A stretch of 64,000 bases of DNA from Mycolicibacterium neoaurum (GCF_036946495.1 NZ_JAQIIX010000001.1:744001-808000); one strand, 5' to 3'. Positions 52,316-63,731 are shown, counted from the stretch's first letter. The notes: a model not told the origin generated them from the letters alone. Made by a program: numbers and translations.

Positions 52316-53263
52316 TCAGCGGGCCCGAGGGTGCGCCCCGGCCCACACCTCGCGCAGCGCACTGACCGTGACCAGTGTGTAGATCTGGGTGGTGGTCACC
52401 GAGGCATGACCCAGCAGTTCCTGAACGACGCGTACGTCGGCGCCGCCTTCGAGCAGGTGGGTGGCGAAAGAGTGCCGCATGGTGTGCGGGGACACCGCCG
52501 ACGCGATCCCGGCGGCCGCGGCGGCGTCCTGCAGCACCTGCCAGGCGCTCTGCCGGGACAGCCGGCCGCCGCGGGCGTTCAGGAAGATCGCCGGGGTGCC
52601 CTTGCCGCGCCGGGCCAGCTCCGGGCGGCCCCGCACCAGGTACGCATCCAGGGCGCTGACGGCCGGACGGCCCACCGGAACGAGCCGATCCTTGCCGCCC
52701 TTTCCGCGCAGCAGCACCGACCGGTATTCGGTGTCGACATCGTCGACGTCCAGGCCGACGGCTTCGGAGATGCGTGCACCCGTCGAATAGAGCAGCTCCA
52801 GCAGCGCCCGGTTGCGCAGACTGAGCGGCCCGTCGGCATCCCGGTCACCGCCGGCAGCTTCCAGAAGCGCCAGCACCTCGTCGACCGACAAACTTTTGGG
52901 AAGGCGCCGCGAGGGGGTGGGCGGCTTCACCGCGCGCGCGACATCGACCTCGACGACGCCCTCGACGGCGAGAAACCGGTGCAGACCGCGGACGGCGACC
53001 AGCGCTCTGGCCGCCGAGACCGCCGACAGTGGCGCCGCACCGAGGTCGGGATCGCCCTTGCGCAGCGCGACGAGAAAGTCGCTGACATCGTTCTCACCGA
53101 CCGAGCGGAGGTCGGCGATGCCGCGCCCCTGCAGATACTCGGCGTAACGGCGCAGATCGCGCCGGTAGGAACTGATGGTGTTGGCCGCGACCCCACGCTC
53201 GATGGCCAGGTGGTCCAGGTAGCCCTGCACCTGATCGTCGAGCGCGCCGGTCGCGGTGGTCAC
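52316..53263 (-). CDS. xerD: tyrosine recombinase XerD
   Basis: 315 residues: N-terminal SAM-like DNA-binding domain (YLDHLAIERGVAANTISSYRRDLRRYAEYL), catalytic Arg in YSTGARISEAVGL, HTMRHSFATHLLEGGADVRVVQELLGHASVTTTQIYT with H-x-x-R and the nucleophilic Tyr. Resolves chromosome dimers at dif with XerC. GTG 53263 overlaps the NUDIX stop (GTGA). Confidence 0.95.
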   Translation of the reverse strand: MTTATGALDDQVQGYLDHLAIERGVAANTISSYRRDLRRYAEYLQGRGIADLRSVGENDVSDFLVALRKGDPDLGAAPLSAVSAARALVAVRGLHRFLAVEGVVEVDVARAVKPPTPSRRLPKSLSVDEVLALLEAAGGDRDADGPLSLRNRALLELLYSTGARISEAVGLDVDDVDTEYRSVLLRGKGGKDRLVPVGRPAVSALDAYLVRGRPELARRGKGTPAIFLNARGGRLSRQSAWQVLQDAAAAAGIASAVSPHTMRHSFATHLLEGGADVRVVQELLGHASVTTTQIYTLVTVSALREVWAGAHPRAR

Positions 53264-53872
53264 CGGTGGTCCTGCCTGGCCGCGAAAGCAGTGGGCCGGT
53301 CCAACCACGGCGCATCGACCGGACGCAGCACCGATCGGTCGGGTGCCGCGTGGACGGCCAGAATCCCGGCAACGGCAATCGAATTGACGATCTCACCGCT
53401 GAGGACGCGGTGCACCGCATCGGCCAGCGGCACCCACTCCAGCCGCAGGTCGGCTTCTTCGTCGGCGGCCTCGGGACGGCCGATCTCGGACAACCCGGTG
53501 GCCAGGAACACCCGCACGCTCTCATCGCTGAAGCCTGGAGAGGTCACGATATCGACCAGTACCGACCAGTTTTCGGCAGCCAGGCCGGCTTCCTCGTGCA
53601 GTTCGCGGGCCGCCGTCGACGCGGGCGGCTCGCCACCCATGTCCAGCAGCCCGGCCGGCAGTTCCCACAACCGGCGCCCGACGGGATGGCGGTACTGGTA
53701 GACCATCGCGATGCGGTCCTCGTCGTCCACGGCGACGACGGCGACCGCACCGAAGTGTTCGACCACCTCGCGGCGGGCGCTGTGTCCCCCGGGCATCTGC
53801 ACATCGTCGATGCGCAGCGCGAGGATCTTGCCCACATGCGCGGTCTCGCTCGCGCGGGTGACGAACTGGTGC

Positions 53873-53880
<8 letters not shown>
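53260..53880 (-). CDS. NUDIX hydrolase, ADP-ribose pyrophosphatase
   Basis: 206 residues. The Nudix box is complete: GGEPPASTAARELHEEAGL (G-x5-E-x7-REL-x-EE-x-GL). QYRHPVGRRLWELPAGLLD matches ADP-ribose pyrophosphatases such as M. tuberculosis Rv1700. GTG 53880 overlaps the pyrG 3' end by 8 bases. Confidence 0.93.
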
Positions 53881-55645
<1,765 letters not shown>

Positions 55646-55785
55646 GTGCAACCTCCGTGGCGATGGGGCGAATAGGTTTCGGCCTATTCAGGGCCTGCCG
55701 ACCCACGGAATCTCACCTTAACACCAGCGCGGACATGCTGATACTGACGCGCCGTAACCCGGGCGAGTGGAGATGTAACCCGCCG

Positions 55786-56715
55786 CTATTGCGGCACCGT
55801 GACCGACGTCGCACCCTGGCCGATGCCGTACCGGCCCGGCTGACTTCCGCGCAAAAGATCACTGAGGGCCAGCGCCGCGGTGATCCGCCCGGATTCTGCG
55901 CCGATATCGTCGACAGTCGTCACCGCGTTGGACAGGGCCGCATCCGATCGGACGACCGCGACCGCCGCGGTCCCGGTCGCCGAGCCATCGCGGCCGGCCA
56001 GCACCGTCCCCCCGCCATGTGGTGCCAGCGCCGCGGCGAACCGCGCGACCGTGGCGCCCCGATTGCCCGCATCGTCGCCGAGTGAACCGCCGGTGATGAT
56101 GACCGCGGTGTCGGCGGCGCCGATCTGTCCGTCATAGGTGATGAATCCGGTGTCGCGCAGGGTCTGCAATACGACGTCGCGCTGGTCGTCGGGCACGGCG
56201 GGGTCCTTGCCGGACAACACCGCGATACCCAACAGGTCGCCGGCCTGCGAACCCTGGTCGACGGAGGTGGTGGCGAGCTGCCGACCGACGGGGACGATCG
56301 GTGAGTTGACCACCGACAGCAGCTTCTCCGAGGAGTTGGCGTCCACGAATTGCGGTGTCAGGGTGATGGTTCCGGCGACCCTTCCACCGCCCTGGGCGAG
56401 CATCCGGTTGACCGCCTCGACATCGTCATCCGCGGCATCCGGGGTGCGGAACATCATCACCGAGGTGCCACGCAAGGTGTCGCGCAGCATCCTGGGAGCC
56501 ATCAGCGCATCGAATTCACCAGCCGCACTCAGCTTTTCGTTGAGTTCATTCTTCTCGTCGGTGAGCGTCTCGATTTCGGTCCGCAGCTCGGCCTTGTCGT
56601 TGCGCAGCCCCGAGAGCACGGTGTCGGCGAACAGGCCCGATCCCAGGACCACCCCGACCGCCAACGCCAGGAACACGGCGGCCAGCGAGATGGCATGTGA
56701 GCGAAGAGAAATCAC
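55786..56715 (-). CDS. steB: SteB/MctB-family protein (Rv1698-like)
   Basis: 309 residues: N-terminal membrane helix (AISLAAVFLALAVGVVLGSGLFA), coiled coil (NDKAELRTEIETLTDEKNELNEKL) and a periplasmic domain. Corresponds to Rv1698, described first as a copper-transport outer-membrane protein and later as SteB, partner of SteA in peptidoglycan hydrolase control. It follows steA by 26 bases, same strand. Confidence 0.9.
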   Translation of the reverse strand: MISLRSHAISLAAVFLALAVGVVLGSGLFADTVLSGLRNDKAELRTEIETLTDEKNELNEKLSAAGEFDALMAPRMLRDTLRGTSVMMFRTPDAADDDVEAVNRMLAQGGGRVAGTITLTPQFVDANSSEKLLSVVNSPIVPVGRQLATTSVDQGSQAGDLLGIAVLSGKDPAVPDDQRDVVLQTLRDTGFITYDGQIGAADTAVIITGGSLGDDAGNRGATVARFAAALAPHGGGTVLAGRDGSATGTAAVAVVRSDAALSNAVTTVDDIGAESGRITAALALSDLLRGSQPGRYGIGQGATSVTVPQ

Positions 56716-56741
56716 GATCTGCTCCCGTCAGCTGCGGATGG

Positions 56742-57926
56742 CTAGGAAACCAGACCCTGCACCCACAGCAGGAAACGGTTCCAGTAGTCGACAACCCAGT
56801 CGATGACCGCCGCGTCGGCCTGCGTCACCCACAGCGCCACGATGACCGCCAGCAGCATCGCCAACACCAGCAGCGCGATCGCGCCGCCGGAAACCCGGCT
56901 GCGGTACAGGGTGGAGACCGCCTTGGCATCGACGAGCTTTTCGCCGACCTTGAGCCTGGTCAAAAACGTCGACGGATTGCTCTGCTGGCGCGAGCGGTCG
57001 AAGAACTCCTCGATGGTCGCGCTGTGCCCGGCGGTGACGATCAGCGAGGCGCCGTGGTGGTGGCACAGCAGCAGCGCCAGATCGGCAGCCGAACCGGCCG
57101 CCGGGAAGGTCATGGCGCCGACACCGAGATCCTGGATGCGTTCCAGACCGGGCGCGTGCCCGTCGGCGTCGGCAGGCAGCACGACCTGGGCGCCGCAGCG
57201 CAGCGCGTCGGTGCTGATGGAGCTGGGATCGCCGACGATGAGCGCCGGGCGGTAACCGGCCTTGCGCAGCAGGTCAGCGCCTGCACCGACACCCACGAGC
57301 ACCGGCTGGTACTCCTTGATGAACGGTTTGAGCGCCTTGAGATCGTCGGCGGCAGAATCGCCCTCGGCCACGACGACGACATGGCGACGGTCCATGTCGA
57401 CGTCGATGTCGGGGATACCCATGCCGTCGATCAACAGTGGGCTCTCGCTGCGGATGAACTCGATGGTGTTGCCCGCGAAGGCCTCCAGGTGCGCGACCAA
57501 ACCGCTCTTGGCCTCGACCATCAGCTCGTGGATCTCCAGATCGGTGCGCTCGGAACCCAGACCGATGCGGCGGTCACCGGAGTAGACGCCACCGTTGTTG
57601 AGCCGGATCTTGGCGCCGTCCTTGATCTTCTTGAAGATCTCCGGGCCGGCCTCATCGATGAGGACGATGCCGTTGGCGACCAACACCTCGGGACCAAGAT
57701 TGGGATAGCGCCCGGAAATCGACGGCGAGGCGTTCACCACACCGGCGACCTCAGCTTCGACGAGCGCATCGGCAGTGATGCGGTCGAGGTCCTGCGCGTC
57801 GAGGACGGCGATGTCTCCCGGGCCGATTCGGCGAAGCAATCGATCGATGTCGCGATCAACGCGGGCCGTACCGATGACGCCCGGCTTTGAGCTGGCATTA
57901 CGCGATAGCAACGCTGACATCTTCAT
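56742..57926 (-). CDS. steA: SteA-family membrane protein (Rv1697-like)
   Basis: 394 residues: cytoplasmic thiamin-pyrophosphokinase-like domain (GVGAGADLLRKAGYRPALIVGDPSSIS, DADGHAPGLERIQDLG) and a C-terminal membrane helix (GGAIALLVLAMLLAVIVALWV). SteA with SteB regulates cell separation through RipA in corynebacteria. ATG 57926 or ATG 57920 (MSALLSRN). A palindrome CCTCAA-G-TTGAGG (57949-57961) lies 23 bases upstream. Confidence 0.92.
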   Translation of the reverse strand: MKMSALLSRNASSKPGVIGTARVDRDIDRLLRRIGPGDIAVLDAQDLDRITADALVEAEVAGVVNASPSISGRYPNLGPEVLVANGIVLIDEAGPEIFKKIKDGAKIRLNNGGVYSGDRRIGLGSERTDLEIHELMVEAKSGLVAHLEAFAGNTIEFIRSESPLLIDGMGIPDIDVDMDRRHVVVVAEGDSAADDLKALKPFIKEYQPVLVGVGAGADLLRKAGYRPALIVGDPSSISTDALRCGAQVVLPADADGHAPGLERIQDLGVGAMTFPAAGSAADLALLLCHHHGASLIVTAGHSATIEEFFDRSRQQSNPSTFLTRLKVGEKLVDAKAVSTLYRSRVSGGAIALLVLAMLLAVIVALWVTQADAAVIDWVVDYWNRFLLWVQGLVS

Positions 57927-58027
57927 GCAGCCGATTCTGGACTCGAACCCTCAAGTTGAGGTGGAGGCGCGCCGTAACATCAGCCCCAGTAGTTTTCTTT
58001 TGTCACAACTGCAACACCGGAACGATG

Positions 58028-58549
58028 TCAGTCTCGCTTCGCCGAATAGTGCCGGGCGACCTTCGCCCGGTTGCCGCAGGCGGCCATCGAGCACCAGCGG
58101 CGGGTGCCGTTCTTCGAGGTGTCGTGAAACCACAGGACACAGTGCTCATGAGCGCACTGCTTGATTCGATCCGGGGCCCGGGTGAGCAATCGCAGCAGAT
58201 CGTCGGCGGCCAGCCACGCCGACAACCACTCCGCGCTGTCGACCTCCGGTTCGTCGTGCGGTCCGGCCTTGGTGAGAGTGCGGCGGAGGCGACCGTGATC
58301 GAGCACGGCGTTCAGATCGTCGATCTCGCCGTGGGCGACGGCATGAAGCACCGCCTCCCGGGCGCACACCAGTGCAATACGCGCCTTCTCATCGGCCGGA
58401 CAGCGCTTTTCGAGCCCATTGGTGGCGAGCCAGCAGCGTAGGCCATCCAGATCGGCGAGAAGGTCGCGCAACTCGCCCGCCGACATCCAGGTGGTGTTCA
58501 GCAGATCCAGCGCAAGTGGTTCACCGAGGAGCGGACGCGGATCGCGCAT
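58028..58549 (-). CDS. CGNR zinc-finger (ABATE) transcriptional regulator
   Basis: 173 residues. The C-terminal zinc finger is CAHEHCVLWFHDTSKNGTRRWCSMAACGNRAKVARHY: two Cys, then C-x4-CGNR. The N-terminal stress-sensing domain starts GEPLALDLLNT. ATG 58549 lies 5 bases after TAGAAT (-10), so the message is probably leaderless. Divergent from the VOC gene; likely represses itself and that gene through ACCGGT sites. Confidence 0.92.
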   Translation of the reverse strand: MRDPRPLLGEPLALDLLNTTWMSAGELRDLLADLDGLRCWLATNGLEKRCPADEKARIALVCAREAVLHAVAHGEIDDLNAVLDHGRLRRTLTKAGPHDEPEVDSAEWLSAWLAADDLLRLLTRAPDRIKQCAHEHCVLWFHDTSKNGTRRWCSMAACGNRAKVARHYSAKRD

Positions 58550-58642
58550 ACCGCATTCTAGCGCGATAACCGGTAAAACCAATTTTGATGGTTGACCGCA
58601 GCTCCATCAAGACCTAACCTTTGAAATGGATTTCACCGGTTA
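58549..58642. promoter_or_regulatory. divergent CGNR/VOC promoter pair with ACCGGT inverted sites
   Basis: Rightward: TTGACC (58592-58597), exactly 17 bases, TAACCT (58615-58620). Leftward: TTGG-type -35 and TAGAAT (58560-58555), leaderless. TAACCGGT (58567-58574) sits in the leftward spacer; its reverse complement ACCGGTTA (58635-58642) sits just after the rightward start. AACCA-N7-TGGTT (58577-58593) lies between. A single regulator can close both promoters. Confidence 0.6.
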
Positions 58643-58655
58643 ATGGAGGTTTGGT

Positions 58656-59108
58656 ATGACCACGGCACAACTCGCCCCCGGCCACGTCGGCATCAACGTC
58701 ACCGACCTCAGTCGGTCCATCGACTTCTACCGGCGCGCACTGGGCTTCGAGTCGTTACACATCGACGACGATGGCGACCGCAAGTTCGCCTTCCTCGCCC
58801 TCGACGGCGAACTGCGCGTGACCCTGTGGCAACAGAGCTCCGGCGCGTTCTCCACCCGCACTCCCGGTCTGCACCACCTGGCGTTCTTGGTCGACAGCAT
58901 CGATGATGTCCGCACCGTGCAGGCGAGGCTCAAGGACCTCGGCGTGACCTTCACCCACGAGGGCGTGGTCGCACACGGTGCGGGCACATCGTCGGGCGGG
59001 ATCTTCTTCACCGATCCCGACGGGATTCGGCTCGAGGTCTACACGAAAGACGGCGTGCACAACGAGCCTGCACCCCACGGCGAGTCGCCCACCTGCGGTT
59101 TCTTCTGA
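58656..59108 (+). CDS. VOC-family (glyoxalase/bleomycin-resistance fold) protein
   Basis: 150 residues with two beta-alpha-beta-beta-beta units: GHVGINVTDLSRSIDFYRRALGFE and LHHLAFLVDSIDDVRTVQARLKDLG, metal ligands His (GHVGINV, LHHLAF) and Glu in IRLEVYTKDG. Could be a dioxygenase, glyoxalase or thiol-transfer enzyme. GGAGG precedes the ATG. Followed after 7 bases by the PPOX gene. Confidence 0.9.
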   Translation: MTTAQLAPGHVGINVTDLSRSIDFYRRALGFESLHIDDDGDRKFAFLALDGELRVTLWQQSSGAFSTRTPGLHHLAFLVDSIDDVRTVQARLKDLGVTFTHEGVVAHGAGTSSGGIFFTDPDGIRLEVYTKDGVHNEPAPHGESPTCGFF

Positions 59109-59115
59109 GCCCGCC

Positions 59116-59997
59116 ATGACCGTCTATCACGCGGGTGAGCTGGCGGTGCAGCGCCGCCTGGGCCAGAGCGATATCGCCCGCCGCCTCAGCAGGATGGTGC
59201 GCGACGAGATACCCGCGGCAGCAGCGGATTTCCTGACCGAGCTACCGATGGCGGTCCTCGCGGCCACCGACGACGCGGGCCGGGTCTGGGCGGGCCTGGT
59301 CACCGGCCCGGTCGGATTCATGCACGCTGACGACGGCGTCGTCACCATCGAGGCGCTGCCCGTCCCCGGCGATCCCCTGCACGATGTGCTGAACGGCCGC
59401 GCGCGCCGGGTCGGCATGATCGCGATCGAACCCCAGAGCCGGCACCGGATGCGTATCAATGGCATCGCCACCATCACCGACACCGCATTGACCATCCATC
59501 CGGATCAGGTGTACTCGAATTGCCCGAAATACATCTCGCGCAGGCATATCGAAGCGGTATCCGTCCCGCCCGCACGGCGAGAGCTACGCGGGACGGATGT
59601 CCTCGATGACGGCATGCGACGCCGGATCACCGAAGCAGACACGTTCTTCATCGGATCCGCCGACCCCGACGGCAATGCCGACGCATCACACCGCGGCGGG
59701 AATCCCGGCTTTCTTGAGGTGCTCTCCCCCACCCTGCTGCGCTGGCCCGACTATCGGGGCAACTCGATGTTCATGACTTTGGGCAATATCGCCACCAACC
59801 GCAATATCGGTCTGCTGATCCCGAACTGGAACACCGGTGGCACACTGCAATTGACCGGGGCAGCCCAGATCGTGTGGGAAACCGCCGAGGGCGCCCAGTG
59901 TTTCGTGGAGTTCGAGATCGCCGAGGCGGTCGAGATCTCCGAGGTGAGCCCGCTGCATTGGAGCACCGCCGAACTGTCCCCGGCCAACCCGGGCTGA
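59116..59997 (+). CDS. pyridoxamine-5'-phosphate-oxidase-fold (FMN/F420-type) protein
   Basis: 293 residues: split-barrel flavin-binding fold. PMAVLAATDDAGRVWAGLVTG, FFIGSADPDGNADASHRGGNPGFLEVL and YRGNSMFMTLGNIATNRNIGLLI are typical of PPOX-like proteins of this size, which bind FMN or F420. Reduction of an electrophile with the VOC partner is possible. Ends 1 base before the convergent recN stop. Confidence 0.88.
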   Translation: MTVYHAGELAVQRRLGQSDIARRLSRMVRDEIPAAAADFLTELPMAVLAATDDAGRVWAGLVTGPVGFMHADDGVVTIEALPVPGDPLHDVLNGRARRVGMIAIEPQSRHRMRINGIATITDTALTIHPDQVYSNCPKYISRRHIEAVSVPPARRELRGTDVLDDGMRRRITEADTFFIGSADPDGNADASHRGGNPGFLEVLSPTLLRWPDYRGNSMFMTLGNIATNRNIGLLIPNWNTGGTLQLTGAAQIVWETAEGAQCFVEFEIAEAVEISEVSPLHWSTAELSPANPG

Positions 59998-59998
59998 C

Positions 59999-61753
59999 TC
60001 AGGCCTCGTTGCGGTCGCGCTGGGCGGACTCCCACAGCTCGCGGGCATGTGCGCGACCGCTGTCGGTATCGCCCAGGCCAGCCAGCATGCGCGCCAGCTC
60101 GGCCACCCGTTCCTCGTCGTCCAGCCGAACGACCCTGCTGGACTTGGGTCCGCTCTCGACGACCAGATGGGTGTCGGCATAGGCAGCCACCTGAGGCAGG
60201 TGGGTGACCACGATGACCTGATGGCTCCGGGCCAACCTGGCGAGACGGCGGCCGATCTGCACGGCGGCGCGCCCGCCCACACCGGCGTCGACCTCGTCGA
60301 ACACCATGGTGGTGCCTTCGTCGGAGGCCGAAAGCACCACTTCCAGGGCGAGCATCACCCGGGACAGCTCACCGCCGGAAGCGCTCTTGGCCAGCGGCAG
60401 CAGCTCGGTACCCTTGTGTGCGGCGAAGCCGAACTCGACCGCGTCCACCCCGTCGTGGCCCGCGTGCGCGGCCGTACCGTCGGTCAAGGTCAGCGGGGCC
60501 GAATCATCGGTGCGAGCGGGCAGCGCAGAGACCGAGATGCCGAAATCGGCCCCGGTCATCGCGAGCCCGGACAGCTCCGCGGATACCGCCTTGGCCAGGC
60601 CCTTGGCGGCTTTGGTGCGCGCCTTGGTCAGGTCGGCGGCCGCGGCGACAACGGCGGCATGCAGTTCGTCCACGCGGGCCCGTAATCCCGCGAGTGCCTC
60701 CTCGGAGACATCGAGTTGGGCCAGCCTGGTCCGCGACTCCGCCGCCCAGGCCAGCACGCCATCGATATCCGGGGCGTACTTACGGGTGAGCCCGCGCAGC
60801 TCGGCCTGACGGGCCAGCTTGGATTCGAGAGTGCTGGCGTCACTGGGTAATTCGGCCAGGAAGTCGCCTAGTTCACCGGAGACGTCGCTGATCACCGCGA
60901 TGGCCTCGACAAGCCGCTCCCCCAACGCCTGCAACGCGGCGTCGTCAGTAGCGCTCAACGCGGCTCGCGCCTGAGCCACACCGTTGGCGGCCGATGCCGA
61001 TTCGGCACCGACATCGTCGATCGGACCCGCCAACCACCCCCGCGCCACCGCCGCGGCATCGCGCAGCGCATCGAGTTCGGAAAGTCGGCGAATATCGGCG
61101 ACCAGTGCCTCGTCCTCACCCGGCGACGGATCGACGGCGTCGATCTCGTTGAGCCCGAAGGTCAGACGGTCCGACTCCATCGCCAGTTCGCGGGCGCGAT
61201 CGGTGCGGTCGGTCAGGTCCCGGCGGGCGGCCAACCACTGCTCCCGCGCCGCGCGATAGCGCCGCAGCGGCGCACTCACATCGGCATAACGATCCAGTGC
61301 GCCACGCTGCTCGTCGGGGCGCATCAAGCGGAGTTGGTCGTTTTGACCGTGCAGGGCCAGCAGTTCGTTGGTGAAGGTGCTCAGCGACTTGGCCGGCACG
61401 CTGCGCCCGCCGAGATATGCCCGCGAAGGCCCGTCTCGGTTGACCGATCGCGCGGCGATCACGCTGTCGTCGTCATCGCGCTCGGCGCCGGACGATTCCA
61501 GGATCTCGTCGATCCGCGCCGCCACATCGGCACCGAGTTCGCTGGTGCTGAACCGGCCCTCCACCACCGCCCGCGCGGCGCCGGTGCGCACCCTGCTGGC
61601 ATCTGCGCGGGCGCCGCCCAGCAGATGCAAGCCCGTCACCACCATGGTCTTACCGGCTCCGGTCTCACCGGTCAGCACCGTCAGACCGCGGTCGAACTCT
61701 GCGGTCGCCGAGCTGATCGCACCCAGCGACTCGATTCGGATCTCGGAAAGCAC
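59999..61753 (-). CDS. recN: DNA repair protein RecN
   Basis: 584 residues: SMC-like ATPase. Walker A LTGETGAGKTMVVTGLHLLGG, long central coiled coil, ABC signature SASGGELSRVMLALEVVL, Walker B TTMVFDEVDAGVGGRAA. GTG 61753 (MLSEIRIESLGA) matches the usual RecN start and forms TAGTG with the nadK stop; ATG 61768 is an alternative. Acts in double-strand-break repair. Confidence 0.95.
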   Translation of the reverse strand: MLSEIRIESLGAISSATAEFDRGLTVLTGETGAGKTMVVTGLHLLGGARADASRVRTGAARAVVEGRFSTSELGADVAARIDEILESSGAERDDDDSVIAARSVNRDGPSRAYLGGRSVPAKSLSTFTNELLALHGQNDQLRLMRPDEQRGALDRYADVSAPLRRYRAAREQWLAARRDLTDRTDRARELAMESDRLTFGLNEIDAVDPSPGEDEALVADIRRLSELDALRDAAAVARGWLAGPIDDVGAESASAANGVAQARAALSATDDAALQALGERLVEAIAVISDVSGELGDFLAELPSDASTLESKLARQAELRGLTRKYAPDIDGVLAWAAESRTRLAQLDVSEEALAGLRARVDELHAAVVAAAADLTKARTKAAKGLAKAVSAELSGLAMTGADFGISVSALPARTDDSAPLTLTDGTAAHAGHDGVDAVEFGFAAHKGTELLPLAKSASGGELSRVMLALEVVLSASDEGTTMVFDEVDAGVGGRAAVQIGRRLARLARSHQVIVVTHLPQVAAYADTHLVVESGPKSSRVVRLDDEERVAELARMLAGLGDTDSGRAHARELWESAQRDRNEA

Positions 61754-62691
61754 TACTGGCCGCGCCATCCCTTGACCGGCAGCCGGAACTTACGCACCAG
61801 CCGATCGGTGAACGGCGCGCTGTCCAAGCGGACCCACTTCAACGACGTACCGCAGCGGGTCACCTCCAGACGTGCCCCGGCGGGCACCACCATCTTGCGT
61901 CTCCCGTCGCAGTAGGCAATCGCATCATTACCGCCGGCTTCGACCTCGATGGCGATCGACGCATCCGGACTGGTCACCATCGGGCGGGCGAACAGCGCAT
62001 GGGCGTTGTTGGGCACTACCAGGATCGACTCCAGATCCGGCCACAGAATGGGCCCGCCCGCGGAGAACGCGTAGGCCGTCGAACCCGTCGGCGTCGAAAC
62101 CAGCACGCCGTCACAGCCGAACTGCGATACCGGGCGGCCGTCGACCTCGAGCACCACGCCCAACACACCCAGGCGCGGACCCTTCTCCAGGCTGGCCTCG
62201 TTGAGGGCCCACCCGCGATCACGCACCGCACCGTCCTGGCGGACCGCGACGTCCAGCGTCATACGCTGCTCGACGCGGTAATCCTTGGCGATGACGTGAT
62301 CGAGCACCTTGTCGATTGCGTCGGCCTCCGCCTCGGCCAGGAAACCGATCCGGCCGAGATTGATTCCCAGCACCGGGATCTCGACATTGCGGGCAAGCTC
62401 GGCCGCGCGCAGGAAAGTACCGTCACCGCCGAGGGCGAGGACCAGCTCGCACCCCTCGGCGGCCTGCTCGTCGGCATCGACGACGTCGATGTCCACGCCG
62501 AGGGCGCGCATCTCCCCCGGCGCCAAGTGCAACGAACCACGGTCGACGGCTTCGGCCGTCAGCACCCGCAGCGCGATGCCGTGCTCACCGAGCACCTTCT
62601 CCACCCGGCGGGCGGTCTCGGTGGCCTCTTCGCGCCCGGTATGCACCACCAACAGGATGGTGCGACCCGGGCTCGATTCCTGGGAGGTCAT
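61753..62691 (-). CDS. nadK: NAD kinase
   Basis: 312 residues: VHTGREEATETARRVEKVL, the GGDGTFLRAAELAR motif with the catalytic Asp, NLGRIGFLAE, STPTGSTAYAFSAGGPI. Makes NADP from NAD, using polyphosphate or ATP in mycobacteria. ATG overlaps tlyA stop (ATGA). Confidence 0.96.
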   Translation of the reverse strand: MTSQESSPGRTILLVVHTGREEATETARRVEKVLGEHGIALRVLTAEAVDRGSLHLAPGEMRALGVDIDVVDADEQAAEGCELVLALGGDGTFLRAAELARNVEIPVLGINLGRIGFLAEAEADAIDKVLDHVIAKDYRVEQRMTLDVAVRQDGAVRDRGWALNEASLEKGPRLGVLGVVLEVDGRPVSQFGCDGVLVSTPTGSTAYAFSAGGPILWPDLESILVVPNNAHALFARPMVTSPDASIAIEVEAGGNDAIAYCDGRRKMVVPAGARLEVTRCGTSLKWVRLDSAPFTDRLVRKFRLPVKGWRGQ

Positions 62692-63494
62692 TGCGGCCCT
62701 TCGTCGATCGCTTGCTGGATGGTTCGTTCGAGATCGGCACCGGTCAGTGCGGCGTCGTCGCCGGTACGCAGACGGAGGAAGAACTCCACGTTGCCGGATG
62801 GCCCCGGAAGTGGGCTCGCAGTGACAGCCACTGCGTGCCAATGCAATTGCGCGGCCCGCTGCGCGACGGCCAGAACCGCCTCGGCACGCAGGGCGGGATC
62901 GGAGACCACCCCACCGGCACCCACCCGGTCTTTGCCGACCTCGAACTGCGGCTTCACCATGGGAACGATATCGGCCTGTGGGGAAGCGCAGGCGGTCAGC
63001 GCGGGCAGCACGGTGGCCAGTGAGATGAAGGACAGATCGGCGACGATCAGGTCGACCGGCCCGCCGATCAGGTCCGGTGTCAATGAACGGACGTTGGTGC
63101 GTTCGAGCACCTGGACCCGGTCATCGGAACGCAGCGACCAGGCCAGCTGGCCGTATCCGACATCGGCCGCCACGACCTCGGTGGCGCCACGGTCCAGGAG
63201 CACCTCGGTGAATCCGCCGGTGGAGGCACCGGCGTCCAGGCAGCGTCGCCCGGTCACGGACACCCCGAACGCGTCGAGCGCCCCGATCAGTTTGTGCGCA
63301 CCGCGCGAGACCCATACCCGCTCGTCGGCGGCGACGGTCAGTTTGGCGTCGACGGAGACCGTGGTGGCCGGCTTGGCCGCAGGCATTCCGTCGATCTGGA
63401 CCCGGCCGGCGGAGATCAGTTCGGCCGCCTGTTGGCGCGAACGCGCCAACCCCCGACGGACCAGCTCGGCATCCACCCGTGCACGCCGTGTCAT
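62688..63494 (-). CDS. tlyA: 16S/23S rRNA 2'-O-methyltransferase TlyA
   Basis: 268 residues: S4 domain (RVDAELVRRGLARSRQQAAELISAGRVQIDG) and FtsJ-like methyltransferase (CLDAGASTGGFTEVLLDRGA, ADLSFISLATVLPAL, MVKPQFEVGKD). In mycobacteria it methylates C1409 (16S) and C1920 (23S) and its loss gives capreomycin resistance. ATG 63494 is the conserved start. Confidence 0.96.
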   Translation of the reverse strand: MTRRARVDAELVRRGLARSRQQAAELISAGRVQIDGMPAAKPATTVSVDAKLTVAADERVWVSRGAHKLIGALDAFGVSVTGRRCLDAGASTGGFTEVLLDRGATEVVAADVGYGQLAWSLRSDDRVQVLERTNVRSLTPDLIGGPVDLIVADLSFISLATVLPALTACASPQADIVPMVKPQFEVGKDRVGAGGVVSDPALRAEAVLAVAQRAAQLHWHAVAVTASPLPGPSGNVEFFLRLRTGDDAALTGADLERTIQQAIDEGPQ

Positions 63495-63513
63495 CGGATC
63501 GCCGTCATCGGAA

Positions 63514-63705
63514 TCACAGCCCCCGATTCGCGTCGCCTCGGCCCTCCACGGATTCCAGGGCACGTACCAAGAGGTCATGCGCCTCTTCGAGGCGTACGGC
63601 CACCGCGTCGATATCGGCGTCTTCCAGGCCCCCGGATTCGAGATCCGGCAGATCGGCCAGCAGCGCCGCAATACCGGCGCGGATCTGCTCGGGTTCGGTA
63701 CTCAT
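63514..63705 (-). CDS. small conserved protein upstream of tlyA (Rv1693-like)
   Basis: 63 residues, helical and acidic: EQIRAGIAALLADLPDLESGGLEDADIDAVAVRLEEAHDLLVRALE. A protein of similar size occupies the same position in M. tuberculosis (Rv1693). ATG 63705 is used; ATG 63717 is possible. Function unknown. Confidence 0.8.
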   Translation of the reverse strand: MSTEPEQIRAGIAALLADLPDLESGGLEDADIDAVAVRLEEAHDLLVRALESVEGRGDANRGL

Positions 63706-63731
63706 ATCGCTGATCACGCTAGCCGATGCGA

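Noticed and set aside
57940..57965. Possible LexA (SOS) box TCGAAC...GTT upstream of steA
   Set aside because: The spacing between half-sites is 6 instead of 4 and the right half reads GTTGAG. The better reading is the separate palindrome CCTCAA-G-TTGAGG (57949-57961), which does not fit LexA.
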